Shown piece by piece: positions 45,176-57,500 of a DNA stretch of 64,000 nucleotides. Within the stretch, counting starts at the first letter, position 1, and each line of letters begins with the position of its first letter. The position numbers and the translations under genes were made by a program. Under the pieces are notes generated by a model. It saw only the letters and a list, made by a program, of their open reading frames with translations, was not told the DNA's origin and did not search any database. The stretch comes from Mactra quadrangularis (taxonomy: Eukaryota; Mollusca; Bivalvia; Venerida; Mactridae). Where the stretch lies: contig CM046297.1 in assembly GCA_025267735.1 (NCBI GenBank), positions 32,824,011-32,888,010 on the forward strand, read 5' to 3'.

Positions 45176-46234
45176 TTTTTTTTTTATTTCATCAGTGGTT
45201 TATCTCCACTTTTTTAACAACATAATGGTATACAATATACATCAGTAATGGGCATGTAATATCAGTTTACAGTTATCAATAATTTGAAAATTCACTATAA
45301 ATGATTGCAGAACATTACATTTCATTCATTGCATCATGCTAGTTATTTTGCATGGATCTGGTATAATATTCTATAACAGCATTCTGTTTAATAATAATGA
45401 GTGAAAAATATTTAATAGGAGTGAGTAATTATCTCCCTTTGACCTACAAAACCATACACTTATTAATTTGTCATATATAATAATATTCAAGGTATAAAAT
45501 CCCTAATGCCACTCTCAATAAAAAATCCGACCACCAAAGGTATGGTACTTGCTTGTAAAATAGGATATTATAATCCATCACAACATGCAATTAAGAATGG
45601 TAAAAGCCTTTGAAATATATTGTATAAATAATTACAATTCATTCTAGAAATTTCTTTTAGCTTTTGGACACATTTTCCGGTTAGGGATTGTATACCTTAG
45701 TATAATTCAAAAATCCAAAAAAGCGAAAAACATTGGAAAAATTGATGTTTAATAGGATACTGCTTTACTTGTAATCACTTTCTATGTGGTCAAATAACAT
45801 AATGTTGTACTTTCTTTTATACCATAACAAATGTGTTTGTCAATCATTTATTTAAATACACATATCTTAATATTGGAAAGAAAGAAATCTTGTGATACAA
45901 TAACAAAAGTAATATCCAAACATGTATACACATAAATTACATATCAATACATAATGTCTATGTAGATGGAACGAACATTGACTATTACAAAGCATACTTT
46001 CAATGATTTTTAAGGGGGGAACGTAAAAAATAAAGATCAAGTCAAGGAAGGTGTTGTATTTCCAAGGCTGGCATTTTCAAGTCATATAATGGCTTTTCTG
46101 AAATTTACAAACAAACAAACATTAAAAAAACAATGTTGGATGTAAATATACAAGGTACATGGACATATTACTAATTGGATGAATTTTCAATGGCTATAAT
46201 GAAGCAATTCCACTTCTTTGTAAAACTTTCACTT
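45176..46234 (-). mobile_element. Retroposed 1.06 kb sequence with poly(A) tail and 11 bp target duplication
   Basis: The insertion is flanked by perfect GCAGTCGACAT copies (45165-45175 and 46235-46245). It begins on the plus strand with 11 T, so on the minus strand it ends GATGAAATAAA plus poly(A). No coding frame was recognised, so it is either a processed copy of a long 3' UTR or non-coding RNA, or the 3' end of an unknown LINE. The intact site is at about 4980-4990. Confidence 0.8.
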
Positions 46235-46560
46235 GCAGTCGACATCTCAGTTGCAAAGTTTAAGTGTGAAAAGAGTCTTTTTCTTAAAGAAGTGTTTATT
46301 TAATACGATCGCTCTACATATAAAAACCCATAAATCCGAGTTCCTAATAAGGACTTTCCGTACCAAGCCCCCTATTCCAGTGTTCTAATATGAGTGTTAC
46401 AATTCTATTAATAGAATGACCTTTTTATATAATTTACTTAGCCATCGACTATGTATGAGTTCGTTTAATAATTTAATCACATGATCAATCAGAATTGTTT
46501 TTACAATACTTAATAGTCTCAAGGTTCCTATATTAGAAGGATAAGTATCGGAGGGAAACT
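46235..46560. repeat. Remaining part of the P4HA duplication (intron and exon 1 edge)
   Basis: AAGTTTAAGTGTGAAAAGAG and TCCGAGTTCCTAA match copy A near 5001-5090; CTATTAATAGAATGAC matches near 5620; TAATAATTTAATCACATGAT matches near 6473. The order is kept but intervening blocks are deleted. Confidence 0.75.
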
Positions 46561-47510
46561 AACGGAAGTTCTCGGTCGTAGCGAGACGATGCGAGAGCGC
46601 CATTCCGTCTCATCCACCATTTTCACGAAAAAGCAAGCTACTTCTATCCACGAATATCCACTTTTATATAATCCATCGAAGGATGGTTTATGTTCTCATT
46701 AAGAAAATTATGTCCAACAGTCATAAATAAGTTGATCGTTAATGACTAAATTGTCCAACTTTGATCAATTTCGCGTTTATTGTAAGGCGTTTTAAAATTA
46801 TCGACTCAAGTGTGACAAATATGTGAAATGGCGACCAATCGAAAATTTAGGATGCGCTCTAGGGCAAAATCTGAGTGAAATGGTCAATAAATATGTATTT
46901 GAGTAGGATTTATAGATAGATCTGTGATGTTTGAAGTGATTTAGTAACTTAATAAATCGAAATTAGCTAGCTTTGATAATCAATTTCCTCTTCAAATATG
47001 GCCATTTTCGGCTAAAAACAACGATTTTCATGGATTGATTTCCTTTATGGACATTTTTAATTAGCACTTTTCGAGTACAACACGCGTTTGAATAGCATTT
47101 TGTTTGCAATAATGTGAAAAAAAAATAAAAATTGGTATCAAATAAACCTTTTCCTTGCATATGCATTATTAAACCTAAAACGCAACTTTAAAAACACCCC
47201 ATTTCCTTGCTGAATTTTACACAGATTTTAGAACTATATAGAGTAAATCATGGACTCTGTTAATGACGATCCTTAATTAAATGTGTTCTATTGCACCATT
47301 TTAATTACCAAAATCGATCGGTTTATTGAGTTTTAAAGGATAATGACTATTAGTACGGATTACCCGCCCCTTACCACTATCGTTATCGGGTCAGACAAGC
47401 CGTAATAATGGCGACCTCCTCAGTTTTTATTCAGGTACATGTGTATTACGTATTCTTGATCTTGCATGAAAATTTGCTGACGATAGCTACTTTAGTAGGA
47501 GTTTGATACT
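46561..47510. other. Non-coding stretch
   Basis: I see no gene or repeat with definable ends. A GC-richer patch lies at about 46555-46625. Confidence 0.4.
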
Positions 47511-47514
47511 GTAA

Positions 47515-48176
47515 CTAAGTAAGTAAGTAAGGTTTTTATTAAAGTGACATGTGTAAGATACAGTACACAAATATAAAGAACAATGTAATATAAGTACAAA
47601 ATACACCGGCCCTATGGACCTATAAGTCACTGCATGAAACTAAATGTATATACACTATAAACAAATTCATAGAATTATCTATTATCTATTGTAAGTAAGT
47701 CTCTGTCTCTTTAAGTATGATTACACTAGGTATTTTGCGACTTTACGCGGATGGTTTAAAAGTAGGGTTTTATTCTTATTTTCATCATTGAAATCTAAAA
47801 AGTCATTATTTAAATATATATCATGAAATATGTCATCTCTAATGTTGTCATAACAATTACAATTTAATAAAATATGTGTCTCTGTTTCAACAGTATTTTG
47901 ATCACAGAATAAACATGGTCTCTGTTCTAAAGGTTCTCCGTTATAACGACCAGTTTCAACTCTTATAGGCAAAATGCCAAAACGTAGCTGCGCTAGTAGT
48001 GGTCGTTCATTTCTATTCAGATTAAGTGAAACATATTTTTCCTGTTCAAACACTGTTTTAAAAGTTTTATAATATCGTAGTTTAGGAATGTTTAGAATTT
48101 GATCTTTCCATTGAATGTTATAATACTCCGTGATACGTGATTTTAGTGATGACATGTTAACACATTGTTTATTGTT
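47515..48176 (-). mobile_element. LINE C-terminal part (host of the Ngaro insertion, 3' half)
   Basis: The minus frame 48176-47721 encodes IPKLRYYKTFKTVFEQEKYV, LAQLRFGILPIRVETGRYNG, a CLFCDQN zinc-like motif and ETETHILLNC, the usual LINE C-terminus. The 3' end is a short (TTAC)n tract near 47515. The frame joins exactly with 58992-59740 across the inserted element. Confidence 0.85.
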
Positions 48177-48429
48177 ATAATGACGATTATGGTCTTATAC
48201 CATAATCGTTTGTTATGTTGGTGAACATGACTGTTTTAGTGACATTTGACCAAGACTTTTATTGGTATCGGACCAATAGTAATCGAGAGTTATCGTTCTT
48301 GAGATTACGCACCAATGATTTTTGCACGGAGAAAGTCGTGCTAGCTGATAGTCATTTATTATTGTTATTGACCACCAACCTATAAGGTAATATACGTGTA
48401 TCTTGGTTGTACATTAATGTTTTGTAAAA
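48177..48429 (+). repeat. Ngaro direct repeat A1
   Basis: It matches A2 at 52372-52622 nearly base for base. It begins with a perfect hairpin, CGATTATGGT-CTT-ACCATAATCG in outline (about 48183-48207). Confidence 0.9.
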
Positions 48430-48453
48430 ATTGCTTGTTAATTTAATGGTTGA

Positions 48454-49900
48454 ATGTTCATATCCAATTACCTTTACAATGGATTTAAAAATGGATTTAG
48501 GATCCTGTATCATGGAGATAACATAAATAAAGAAAGTGATAATTTAAAATCAGCAAAATTATACCCTAGTGAGTTACAGGAAAAGATAGACAAGGAAATA
48601 ATGTTGGGTAGAATGGTTGGCCAATTCACTACAACCCCGATAAAAAAATTTAATTATTTCGCCAGTAGGCCTAGTTCCTAAATCTGATCATTCTTGGAGG
48701 CTAATTACTCATTTGTCTTACCCCAGAGGTTATAGTGTAAACGATGGGCTTGACCCTAAACAATGTTCAGTTAATTATACATCATTTGACAAAGTAACAG
48801 CCATGATTTTTAAGTCTGGAAGGGGTGCATTAATGGCAAAAAGAGATATAAAATCAGCATTTAGACTTATTCCAATACACCCAGATGATTTTTATTTACT
48901 TGGCATGAAAATAAATGGCAAATACTATATTGATAAGATGCTTCCTATGGGACTGAGTCTGAGTTGTGCTTTATTTGAATCTTTTTCATCTTTCATTGAC
49001 TGGTTAGTGAAATATAAATCTGGTCTGGATAATTTGGATCATTATTTGAATGACGTTATATTTGTCGGGGAAAAATGTAGTTTGAAGCTGTATGTATCGA
49101 TTTGGGCGTTCCGATTGCTAGCGATAAATCGGTAGGACCGACAACATGTTTAACTTTCCTTGGCCTTGAAATTGATTCGATTACTATGAGTATTAGAATT
49201 CCAAGTCATAGAATTGAAGAATTAGAAAAATATTTAGATAAATAGAACTGCAATCATACTTACAAAGAAAACGAATTTTACTAAAAGAACTCCAAAGCCT
49301 AGTAGTAAAGCTTAGTTTCTTTAGTAAGGCAATACGATCTAGCAGGACATTCTTAAGGAGATTTTACGATGCTATGATTGGTTTAAAACAACCTTATCAC
49401 CGTCGAAAAATTACGTCAGAGTTTAAGTCAGATTTAATAGTTTGGTTGTCATTTTTAAATAATTTTAATGGTGTTCAATTCATACATGATGATTCGTGGT
49501 ATAACAATAGCTGTTTGAAACTGTACACTGACAGTTCCGGAAATGAAAATATGGGTTGTGCGTGTTATTTTAACGGCAGATGGGCATTTATGCCATGGCA
49601 CAAAAGTTGGTCCAGATTAGAAATCCTTAAAGATATGACATTTTTAGAAATAGTTTTAATTCTATTAGCTTTACAATTGTGGGGTAGTGATTTAGAAAGG
49701 AAGCAAATGTTCCAGACAAACTTCCAGATCTAAAAGGCTGATGACTTTATTGTTTTAGCTTGTATGAAATTAGAAATAATTTTCAAAGCTACGCATATCT
49801 CTTAATGTGATAATTCCATTGCTGATTCTATTTCACGAAAACAGTGGGCACGTTTCCGGGATCTGGCCCCAGAAGCAAACGAACACCCAGACCCGATACC
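48454..49900 (+). pseudogene. Ngaro-type reverse transcriptase and RNase H, frameshifted
   Basis: RT begins near GFKNGFRILYHGDN and continues ELQEKIDKEIMLGRMVGQF. A frameshift near 48650 is followed in another frame by ISPVGLVPKSD and SYPRGYSVNDGLD. Conserved blocks are KRDIKSAFRLIPIHPDDF and LPMGLSLSCALFESFSS. The catalytic box reads HYLND rather than YLDD, so one metal-binding aspartate is lost. Frames shift again near 49130. The RNase H part has LKLYTDSSGN and MTFLEIV, then stops, and the usual closing ARFRDLAPEANEHPDPIPEE. Confidence 0.85.
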
Positions 49901-49917
49901 AGAAGAATTCGTTTTTC

Positions 49918-50810
49918 TGATATCAAACTTGAAGCTCGACGTCTAGTTCAATCATCATTGTCAGTAAATACAATTGACTCATACAAGACAGGTATTAACC
50001 GTTTCAATAACTTTAGGCGTGATTATGAATTAATGGAATCCTGGCCACCTAATATTGAACAATTAGTTCTCTTTTTAGCATATCTATCTTTACAAAAACT
50101 GTCGCACAATACAGCAAGATTGTATTTAAATGCTGTATCTTTTCATTGCAAAGTCAAACTGGTTGAAAATGTCACAAAACATTATGTCTTAGACAAAATA
50201 ATTGAGGGAATGAAAAGAGAAAGCAAAACTAACACTAGACTCCCTATAACACGTACTATGTTAGGTAAAATATTAGCGAACTTGGGATCTGTTTGTAGCA
50301 ATTCGTACGAGATAAAACTGTTTAGCGCTGCATATTCATTAGCATTTTTTGTTTTTTTTAGAGTTGGTGAAATAACTGTGACCAAAGATCAATACAGCCA
50401 CAAGGTTATTTCAATAGACGACATTACTTTTATTGATAATAAACTATCAATTCGTCTAAGATTCTCTGAGACTGATCAAACAGGCCAAGGTGTTAATATA
50501 AACGTAATGAAAACAGGGTGTTTAGATGTCCGGTTAAACTTATGTCCGATTATTTACAAGTAAGACCTAAAGTAGTAGGCCGTTGTTTTGCCATAACAAC
50601 TCAAAAGCTCTCACTAAATATCAATTTTCAAGTTTACTTAGGAAAGTTACAAAGCTGATTAATTCCAACTATGTATACTACAAATCGCATTCGTTTAGAA
50701 TTGGTGCTGTAACTACGGCAGCCATGTTAGGACATTCAGAAGAAAAAATAAAGGAATCAGGGCGCTGGAAATCTGATGTATACAAACAATATATTAAACT
50801 TAATAAGTAA
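49918..50810 (+). pseudogene. Ngaro tyrosine recombinase, frameshifted near its middle
   Basis: The N-terminal SAM-like domain reads SVNTIDSYKTGINRFNNF and LSHNTARLYLNAV. The catalytic domain has FFRVGEI (first arginine). After a break near 50560 come HSFRIGAVTTAAMLGHSEEK (H-x-x-R) and GRWKSDVYKQYI with the nucleophilic tyrosine. All catalytic residues recognised are present, but two frames are needed. This enzyme would integrate the circular cDNA without target duplications. Confidence 0.85.
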
Positions 50811-51078
50811 TGCACAGCTATTACAATAAATCTAAATCGTTTATGTATTAACCGCCGTTCCCCAGGGTCATAATTGATAATTGATGATAATTTTACATTG
50901 GTTTGTTATTGGAGGATAATTTATATACGTTTCCTACAGAGTAATATAAATAAGCGATTACGCGGTAACAGTACCAGTTCGGTTTGCACAAATACATATT
51001 AATTTATATTAATGCTAAAAAATAAACATAATTAATATTAATTTTTTGAATATATATTTCAATTACATAGTATAGTGT

Positions 51079-51639
51079 GTTGGATCATCAATTATAAAGA
51101 AGGCATTTATATTTCAAAGGCGACAACCTGATGGAATTAATTTTGGACTTCAACATGCAGATGTATGGTGGCAGGGCTATAGTGGGTTAACTTTAAACAT
51201 GCTAAAATTTAAATTGAAAACATTGTGTAAGGTCGGTCCACTCCCAACTTGCATTATATTACATTGTGGGGGTAATGATATAGGACATTTAGAATTGAAG
51301 GAAATTTGACATTTAATTCAAGAAGTTATTTGTTATTTGAATAAAGCATTTCCCTGTGTTCCAATAATTTGGTCAGAAATTTTGAAGAGAAATGTGTGGA
51401 GGTATTCTAACGATAATTTGGCTATGGAAAGAAACAGAAAGCGTATTAACAGTTTTGCTGGTAAATTTGTACAAACAAGAAGGGGTATGTATGTTAAGCA
51501 TAGCGCTTTTAATGAAATAGATAGATTATTAGATGTTGATGGAGTACACCTAAATGATACAGGCAACCAACTATTTGTTTGCCAATTGAAAAAAGCAATT
51601 GAGTCATGTTTAAGTGGTTTTAAAGGCTATGTTGCTTAA
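51079..51639 (+). pseudogene. SGNH hydrolase domain of the Ngaro element, one in-frame stop
   Basis: The frame opens with VGSSIIKKAF, the nucleophile serine block. It continues WWQGYSGL (glycine block), LHCGGNDIG (asparagine block) and DGVHLNDTGNQLF (Asp-x-x-His-type block). Its placement downstream of the recombinase matches the SGNH ORF known in Ngaro elements. One TGA at about 51307-51309 interrupts the frame. The substrate is unknown for the family. Confidence 0.8.
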
Positions 51640-51832
51640 TCTAAAGGCGGACCATTGTGTATATCTGGCTTAATAATTGCTATATGAATAACAATATTGT
51701 TGCTGTCATGCAGAGAATATATTTATTGTACATTGTTGGTTCAGATGATAACTTGATTATTGCTCACTGCCGCTAAAGTATGTTGGGTTTGTTTGGCGGT
51801 GTCAGTCTCAGCACGTTGTTTGTGGACTGTCA

Positions 51833-52135
51833 TGTGGCAAACAGCGAGCAATGTTAACTATTGCTTTTATTGATAGACACTAATAAACATTCTATTTCTC
51901 TGCAATTCTGATGCTTTATTGTAACTGGTCACTGATTCCCAGGATCAGTTCATTGTTTGTATTTTCAATTCAAAATTGTTAGAGCTGTCTTGCAATTGGC
52001 ATGAGCTACTTTTATTATTTTGTTATTGCTAATAGCCGCTTATTATATGCTAGAATGTGGAAATTATATTATACGTGTACTTATATTGAATGCTGATTGA
52101 CTGCTAATTTTTGAAAAACACTGTATTCCATCAAT
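51833..52135 (+). repeat. Ngaro direct repeat B1
   Basis: It runs from CAAACAGCGAGCAATGTTAA to CTGTATTCCAT and recurs at 58608-58991 (B2) with an extra internal hairpin insertion there. Confidence 0.85.
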
Positions 52136-52371
52136 TCACACATTGGTCGCGCCCTTAAATTGCCAAACTATAGTTTACCATTTGTCTTTTGCATATGTGA
52201 AAATTAGCAAAATAAATATATGTATGTATGGATTTTGATATACATGTATAGTTTAAATTACAATAAACAAGAGTTATTGCTTGATATTTGTATTTATTAG
52301 TTATTTGATGATGCGATGAAATATTTATGCGATGAAATATTTATGCAATCATCGCCTCATGTTTATCCAAC
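52136..52371. other. Unassigned segment between B1 and A2
   Basis: In known elements B1 and A2 are adjacent; here 236 bp separate them. It contains a local tandem duplication of GCGATGAAATATTTAT (about 52313-52344). It may be a later insertion. Confidence 0.5.
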
Positions 52372-52622
52372 ATAATGGCGATTATGGTCTTATACCATAA
52401 TCGTTTGTTATGTTGGTGAACATGACTGTTTTAGTGACATTTGACCAAGACTTTTATTGGTATCGGACCAATAGTAATCGAGAGTTGTCGTTCTTGAGAT
52501 TACGCACCAATGATTTTTGCACGGAGAAAGTCGTGCTAGCTGATAGTCATTCATTATTGTTATTGACCACCAAACTATAAGGTAATTATATATCTTGGTT
52601 GTACATTAATGTTTTGTAAAAC
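52372..52622 (+). repeat. Ngaro direct repeat A2
   Basis: It matches A1 over its full length with few differences, and ends at TGTTTTGTAAAA, where the I-type LINE begins. Confidence 0.9.
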
Positions 52623-53291
52623 CCACCTAACCCAGCCACTTGGGTTTATTTCTTTTTTCCAGATAACCTCCTCTCTTTTTGGGACCTCTTCGTGGTGAGG
52701 AGGAGTAACATGTGCCCATTATGTAGGTGCTTTTTGTGCCTGCATGATAGGCATATGGCCAACACCAAAACTGCCCGTTTGCCGTGGGCAGCGTCCCGTA
52801 ACCGGGAAAGGAGGATCCTGGTAGATGAGGGAGACCCAGGGATCTCCAGTCTATCCAACACACTACTTTGGCCTCTGATTCAGGGTAGACGGGTGTCCAA
52901 GTAGGCCCGACTTGGTCAATCGGCTGGTCATGCCTTGCCCTTGAATAGTTGCATACTTGCAAAAGCCATTTCATTCATGTAAGTTCACGTACTCCTTTAT
53001 GTGCACATTACTAGCATACTCACAATTTGAAAAAAAACATAAGTGTACTCCATTACGGTCTGTGTTTGCTTACTGAATTTAAAGTACTTTCTTTTAATAT
53101 GTTCAAAACACCAAGAAGGCGGTGGCTCATGGGCCAATTGTGTTGATTGTAATCATTTGCAATTACATGCACGTATATATCTCATGTATCCTTGTGGTGC
53201 GGAGGCTGGATACCCGCCTTCATTGCGCTTCCCCTTGTTGGAGTCCGAGGTGGCTGGGGAACCTGAGAGATGAATCATTATTATCTCAACC

Positions 53292-54524
53292 ATGGATCCT
53301 TTAACCTCTTCTAAAAAACGTAAGTCTGACGAATCACCCAACATTTCAAATGAACAATCAAGTCAATCATCTTTTCCACGCTTTCTGGTAGTAGAAGCGT
53401 TGGGAGATGAAAAATTAGCACAGTTGAACCCGTTTGTCATTGAAAAATCAATTTCTGCACTCATAGGAACTCCAAAATCGGCCAGGAAGCTCCGTGGTGG
53501 AGAACTCCTGATCGAAGAGCAAAGAAAACAACAATCAGATAACTTGCTTAAATTAAAATCCTTTTTCAATATTAAATCATTTTGCACTGCACACAATACC
53601 CTCAATTCATCCAAAGGAGTCATTCGCTGCCCTGACCTTGCAGAAATGTCAGAGGCAGACATAGTAAAAGAGCTAAGCTCTCAATGTGTTTCAAATGCCA
53701 AACGTATTCTATCCACCAGAGACGATAAACGTGTTCCCACTAACACATACATTTTAACTTTTGATACACCCATTCTTCCATCCACTCTTCGAGTTGGGTA
53801 TCTCAACGTTCGCGTTGAGATGTACATACCAAACCCGATGCAGTGTTACAAATGCTTTAAATATGGACATCATGAAACTAAATGCACTAGAGAGAATATA
53901 TGCCGTAAATGTAGTACTTCTCATGCTGGTCCGCTTGAAAAATATTCTAATGAAGTCAAATGTTCAAACTGTGGGGGTAATCATTTTGCAGCCTCCCGTT
54001 CTTGCTTAGTCTGGAAGACAGAAAAAGAAGTTCTCCGTGTTAAATATACACAAAGTTTGTCTTTTCCTGATGCACGCAAGCTTGTAGAAAGTTCCAAGTA
54101 TAATTCTTATTCAGCTGCTGTATCAAAACAAGTTAAGATGGTTGATTCTGCTGTGCAGGTCAATTTATGCAAGTGTTCTCCTCTTGAAATCACTACAGTG
54201 CAAAAACCGTCTCCTATTCTTTCAAGTAATACGTCCAAAGCAAGTACAAGTTCACAGACAACATCTACAAGTACCTCATCTGTACCTCAGAGGCGGGTCT
54301 CACAGGCTTCTCCGTCTCCTGAGCGGGTGATTCAAATGCAATCACCCAAAAAGAAGGTCGTCCTAACCGACCGAGTTAAGAAAGCGGAGAGGGACCCTGT
54401 CCCGTCCTCCAACCGATTCGAGGCTCTTATGAGTGACATCGAGTCGATGGAGGACGAGGACATGGGTGTCCACAGCTCTCCTCCCCGGACTTCGGCCCGA
54501 AGTCCTGTTAAGTTTCCGAAGTAA
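53292..54524 (+). CDS. LINE ORF1: Gag-like RNA-binding protein (410 aa)
   Basis: The N-terminal third is polar. The centre holds an RRM-like Gag domain and then zinc knuckles: CYKCFKYGHHETKC fits C-x2-C-x4-H-x4-C, followed by CRKC...C and CSNCGGNHFAASRSC. The rest is Ser/Thr/Pro-rich and basic (SPKKKVVLTDRVKKAERD) with an acidic patch near the end. The frame is intact. ORF2 begins about 20 bp after its stop. It would coat the LINE RNA. Confidence 0.9.
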   Translation: MDPLTSSKKRKSDESPNISNEQSSQSSFPRFLVVEALGDEKLAQLNPFVIEKSISALIGTPKSARKLRGGELLIEEQRKQQSDNLLKLKSFFNIKSFCTAHNTLNSSKGVIRCPDLAEMSEADIVKELSSQCVSNAKRILSTRDDKRVPTNTYILTFDTPILPSTLRVGYLNVRVEMYIPNPMQCYKCFKYGHHETKCTRENICRKCSTSHAGPLEKYSNEVKCSNCGGNHFAASRSCLVWKTEKEVLRVKYTQSLSFPDARKLVESSKYNSYSAAVSKQVKMVDSAVQVNLCKCSPLEITTVQKPSPILSSNTSKASTSSQTTSTSTSSVPQRRVSQASPSPERVIQMQSPKKKVVLTDRVKKAERDPVPSSNRFEALMSDIESMEDEDMGVHSSPPRTSARSPVKFPK

Positions 54525-54545
54525 TTTTTTACTTTTCGTTGAACC

Positions 54546-57500
54546 ATGAGTCAAACTATACTTCAATGGAATTGTCGTGGTCTTAACAAATTACAACGAT
54601 CTACTTCTTGTACCTATCTCTAACTTGCACAGATACAATGAGAGCATCTGGTGGCTCAACAATTGCGGTTTCAAACTGTATCCCTCAACGACAAATTCAG
54701 ATACGAACTAATCTGCAAGCCGTGGCCGTTGAAGTAACTTTGCACAGACCTATAACAATATGCTCATTATATCTCCCTCCCAATTTATCTATAACTGTTG
54801 AAGACCTAGAAAATTTAACTAAACAACTCCCAGAACCATTCTTTTTACTCGGCGATTTTCATGCGCATAATCCAATATGGGGAAGTACATCTACGAATAA
54901 TAAAGGCAGCATTACAGAAAAGTTCATTGATAATGTTCAACTATGCCTTTTAAATAACAAGTCACCAACTTACTTACATCCAGCCACTGGAAGTTTTTCT
55001 TGTATAGACCTTACATTATCACATCCATCTATATACTTGGATTTTACTTGGTCAGTGCTTGACGAACAATATGGCAGTGACCACTTTCCATTGTTGTTAG
55101 CTTTAAACGACTCTGTTCCAGTAAACAACCGCTCTTATTACAAATTCTCAAAAGCGAACTGGGAACAATTTAACAAATTGTGTTCTGATGATTTAACAAT
55201 CCCGAATTTTTCCAACTCTTCGGAAAAAGCTAATCTCTTTGCGTCCACTCTATCAAAGATAGCTGATGAGTGTATTCCTAAAACTTCAATGAAAAACTCA
55301 AGTAAAATTAAAAAACCATGGTTCAACGATGAGTGCAGAAGATCATACCGGAAACGAAAAGCAGCACTTAAGAAATTTCAGGTTTGCCCTACAGCTGCAA
55401 ATCTAGACAATTATAGAATCCTACGAGCACAAGCTCGTAGAACATTTAAGTTTTCTAAACGTAAATCATGGCAGTCATATGTTTCTAAAATTAACGCCAA
55501 CACTCCAATTAAAAAAGATTGGGAAGCAGTTCGTAAAATTAATGGTAAACACAAAAAAGTTCCTACAGCTCATATCAAACGTAAAGATTCGAGCGTAGCA
55601 AAACTACAAAAGATATAGCAAACACGCTGGCGGAAACTTTTGAATATAATTCTTCTTCAGCACACTATACTGAAGAATTTAAAAAGGTAAAATCTAACTC
55701 GGAAAAACAAAATATTAATTTTCATTCTAACAACGAAGAAGAGTATAACACCCTCTTTACAATTGACGATTTAACCGATTCTATTAAGCATGCCAAAGAT
55801 ACAGCTGCTGGCCCTGATGAAATTTATTATCAATTTTTAAAACACCTCCCATTGGTATCTCAACATTTATTGCTCGATATTTTTAATGATATATGGATAT
55901 CTGGTAAAATTCCAGATTCCTGGAAGGAAGCTTTAATAATACCAATACCGAAACCGGGTAAAGACAATACTGACCCCCTTAACTACCGACCAATATCTCT
56001 AACTAGTTGTATTTGTAAAACCTTTGAACGCATGGTTAATAAAAGACTTATCTGGTATTTAGAATCTAACGGTATAATAACTAATTTCCAATCTGGTTTT
56101 CGAAAACAGCGAAGTACAAATGATCATTTAGTACGCCTCCAAACATTCATAAGAGAGGCTTTTGCCAATAAACAACAAGTTTCAATTTTCTTTGATCTTG
56201 AGAAAGCTTACGATACAACTTGGAAATACGGTATTCTCAAAGATTTAAAAGATGCCGGTCTAAACGGTAGACTACCAATGTTAATTTCTAGTTTTCTGTC
56301 TGACAGAAGTTTTCAAGTTAAATTAGGATCAACATTATCAGATAGCCACAAACAAGAACAAGGCGTGCCACAAGGCAGTATATTATTAGTTACCCTTTTT
56401 GGTCTTAAAATTAATAATATTGTTAAGGTTATAAATCCTGGTACAGATTGCTCATTATATGTAGATGACTTTTTAATCTGTTATCGTTCTAAAAATATTC
56501 GAAGTATCGAACGCCAACTACAACAAAACTTGGATAAAATCCAAAAGTGGGCAACCGAAAATGGTTTTAAATTTTCCAAGTCAAAAACACAATGTGTACA
56601 TTTTTGTCGATTAAGAAAGCATCATAATGATCCTGAACTTTACATTTCTGGCTCAAAAATCCCTGTTGTAAATGAAGCTAAATTTTTAGGCGTTACATTC
56701 GATAAAAAACTCTCTTTTATACCACATTTAAAGTCTCTAAAAACAAAATGTATCAAAGCTTTAAATCTACTTAAAGTACTTTCACATACTGATTGGGGAT
56801 CTGATTCTCAAACATTACTTAAATTATACAGAAGTCTTGTTCGTTCAAAACTAGATTATGGGTCAATTGTGTATGGATCAGCACATAAATCGTACTTGCA
56901 AATGCTTGATACAATACATAACCAGGGCTTACGTATCGCCCTTGGTGCATTTAAAACTTCACCTGTTGAAAGTCTTTATGTTGAAGCTAACGAGCCATCA
57001 TTAAAATTACGTCAACAAAAGCTTTCATTACAATACGCAACTCGAATATCTTCTAACAATAGTAACCCGGCGCGAAAAGTTGTTTTTCAACCAAATTACA
57101 TTGATAAATTTGACAACAAACCAAACGAAATTAAACCATTTGGCCTGCGCGTTAAAAACGACTTAGAACTGCTTAATATTAACACCTCTACCGTTCTACA
57201 GAATTTCGATGAAAATGTCCCTCCTTGGACCTACAACGTACCAAACATTAACATTGATTTGTCTAACTTACGTAAATCTATTACCAGCCCAGAGGCCTTC
57301 AAATCGGAATTCGTTAACATCTTAGAAAAATATAAAGATTGTACACATTTATTTACTGACGGCTCTAAAGATGGTAACAAAGTTGGTTGCGCTGCATATG
57401 GAAATTCTTTTGTTGCAAGAATGCGATTGCCTGACCAGGCATCCATATTTACAGCTGAAGTCAAAGCAATAGATCTTGCTTTATCATACATATCAAATAG

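Noticed and set aside
52627..52974. 115-residue open frame on the minus strand with proline- and tryptophan-rich sequence
   Set aside because: It lies antisense in the 5' UTR of the I-type LINE; no family resemblance.
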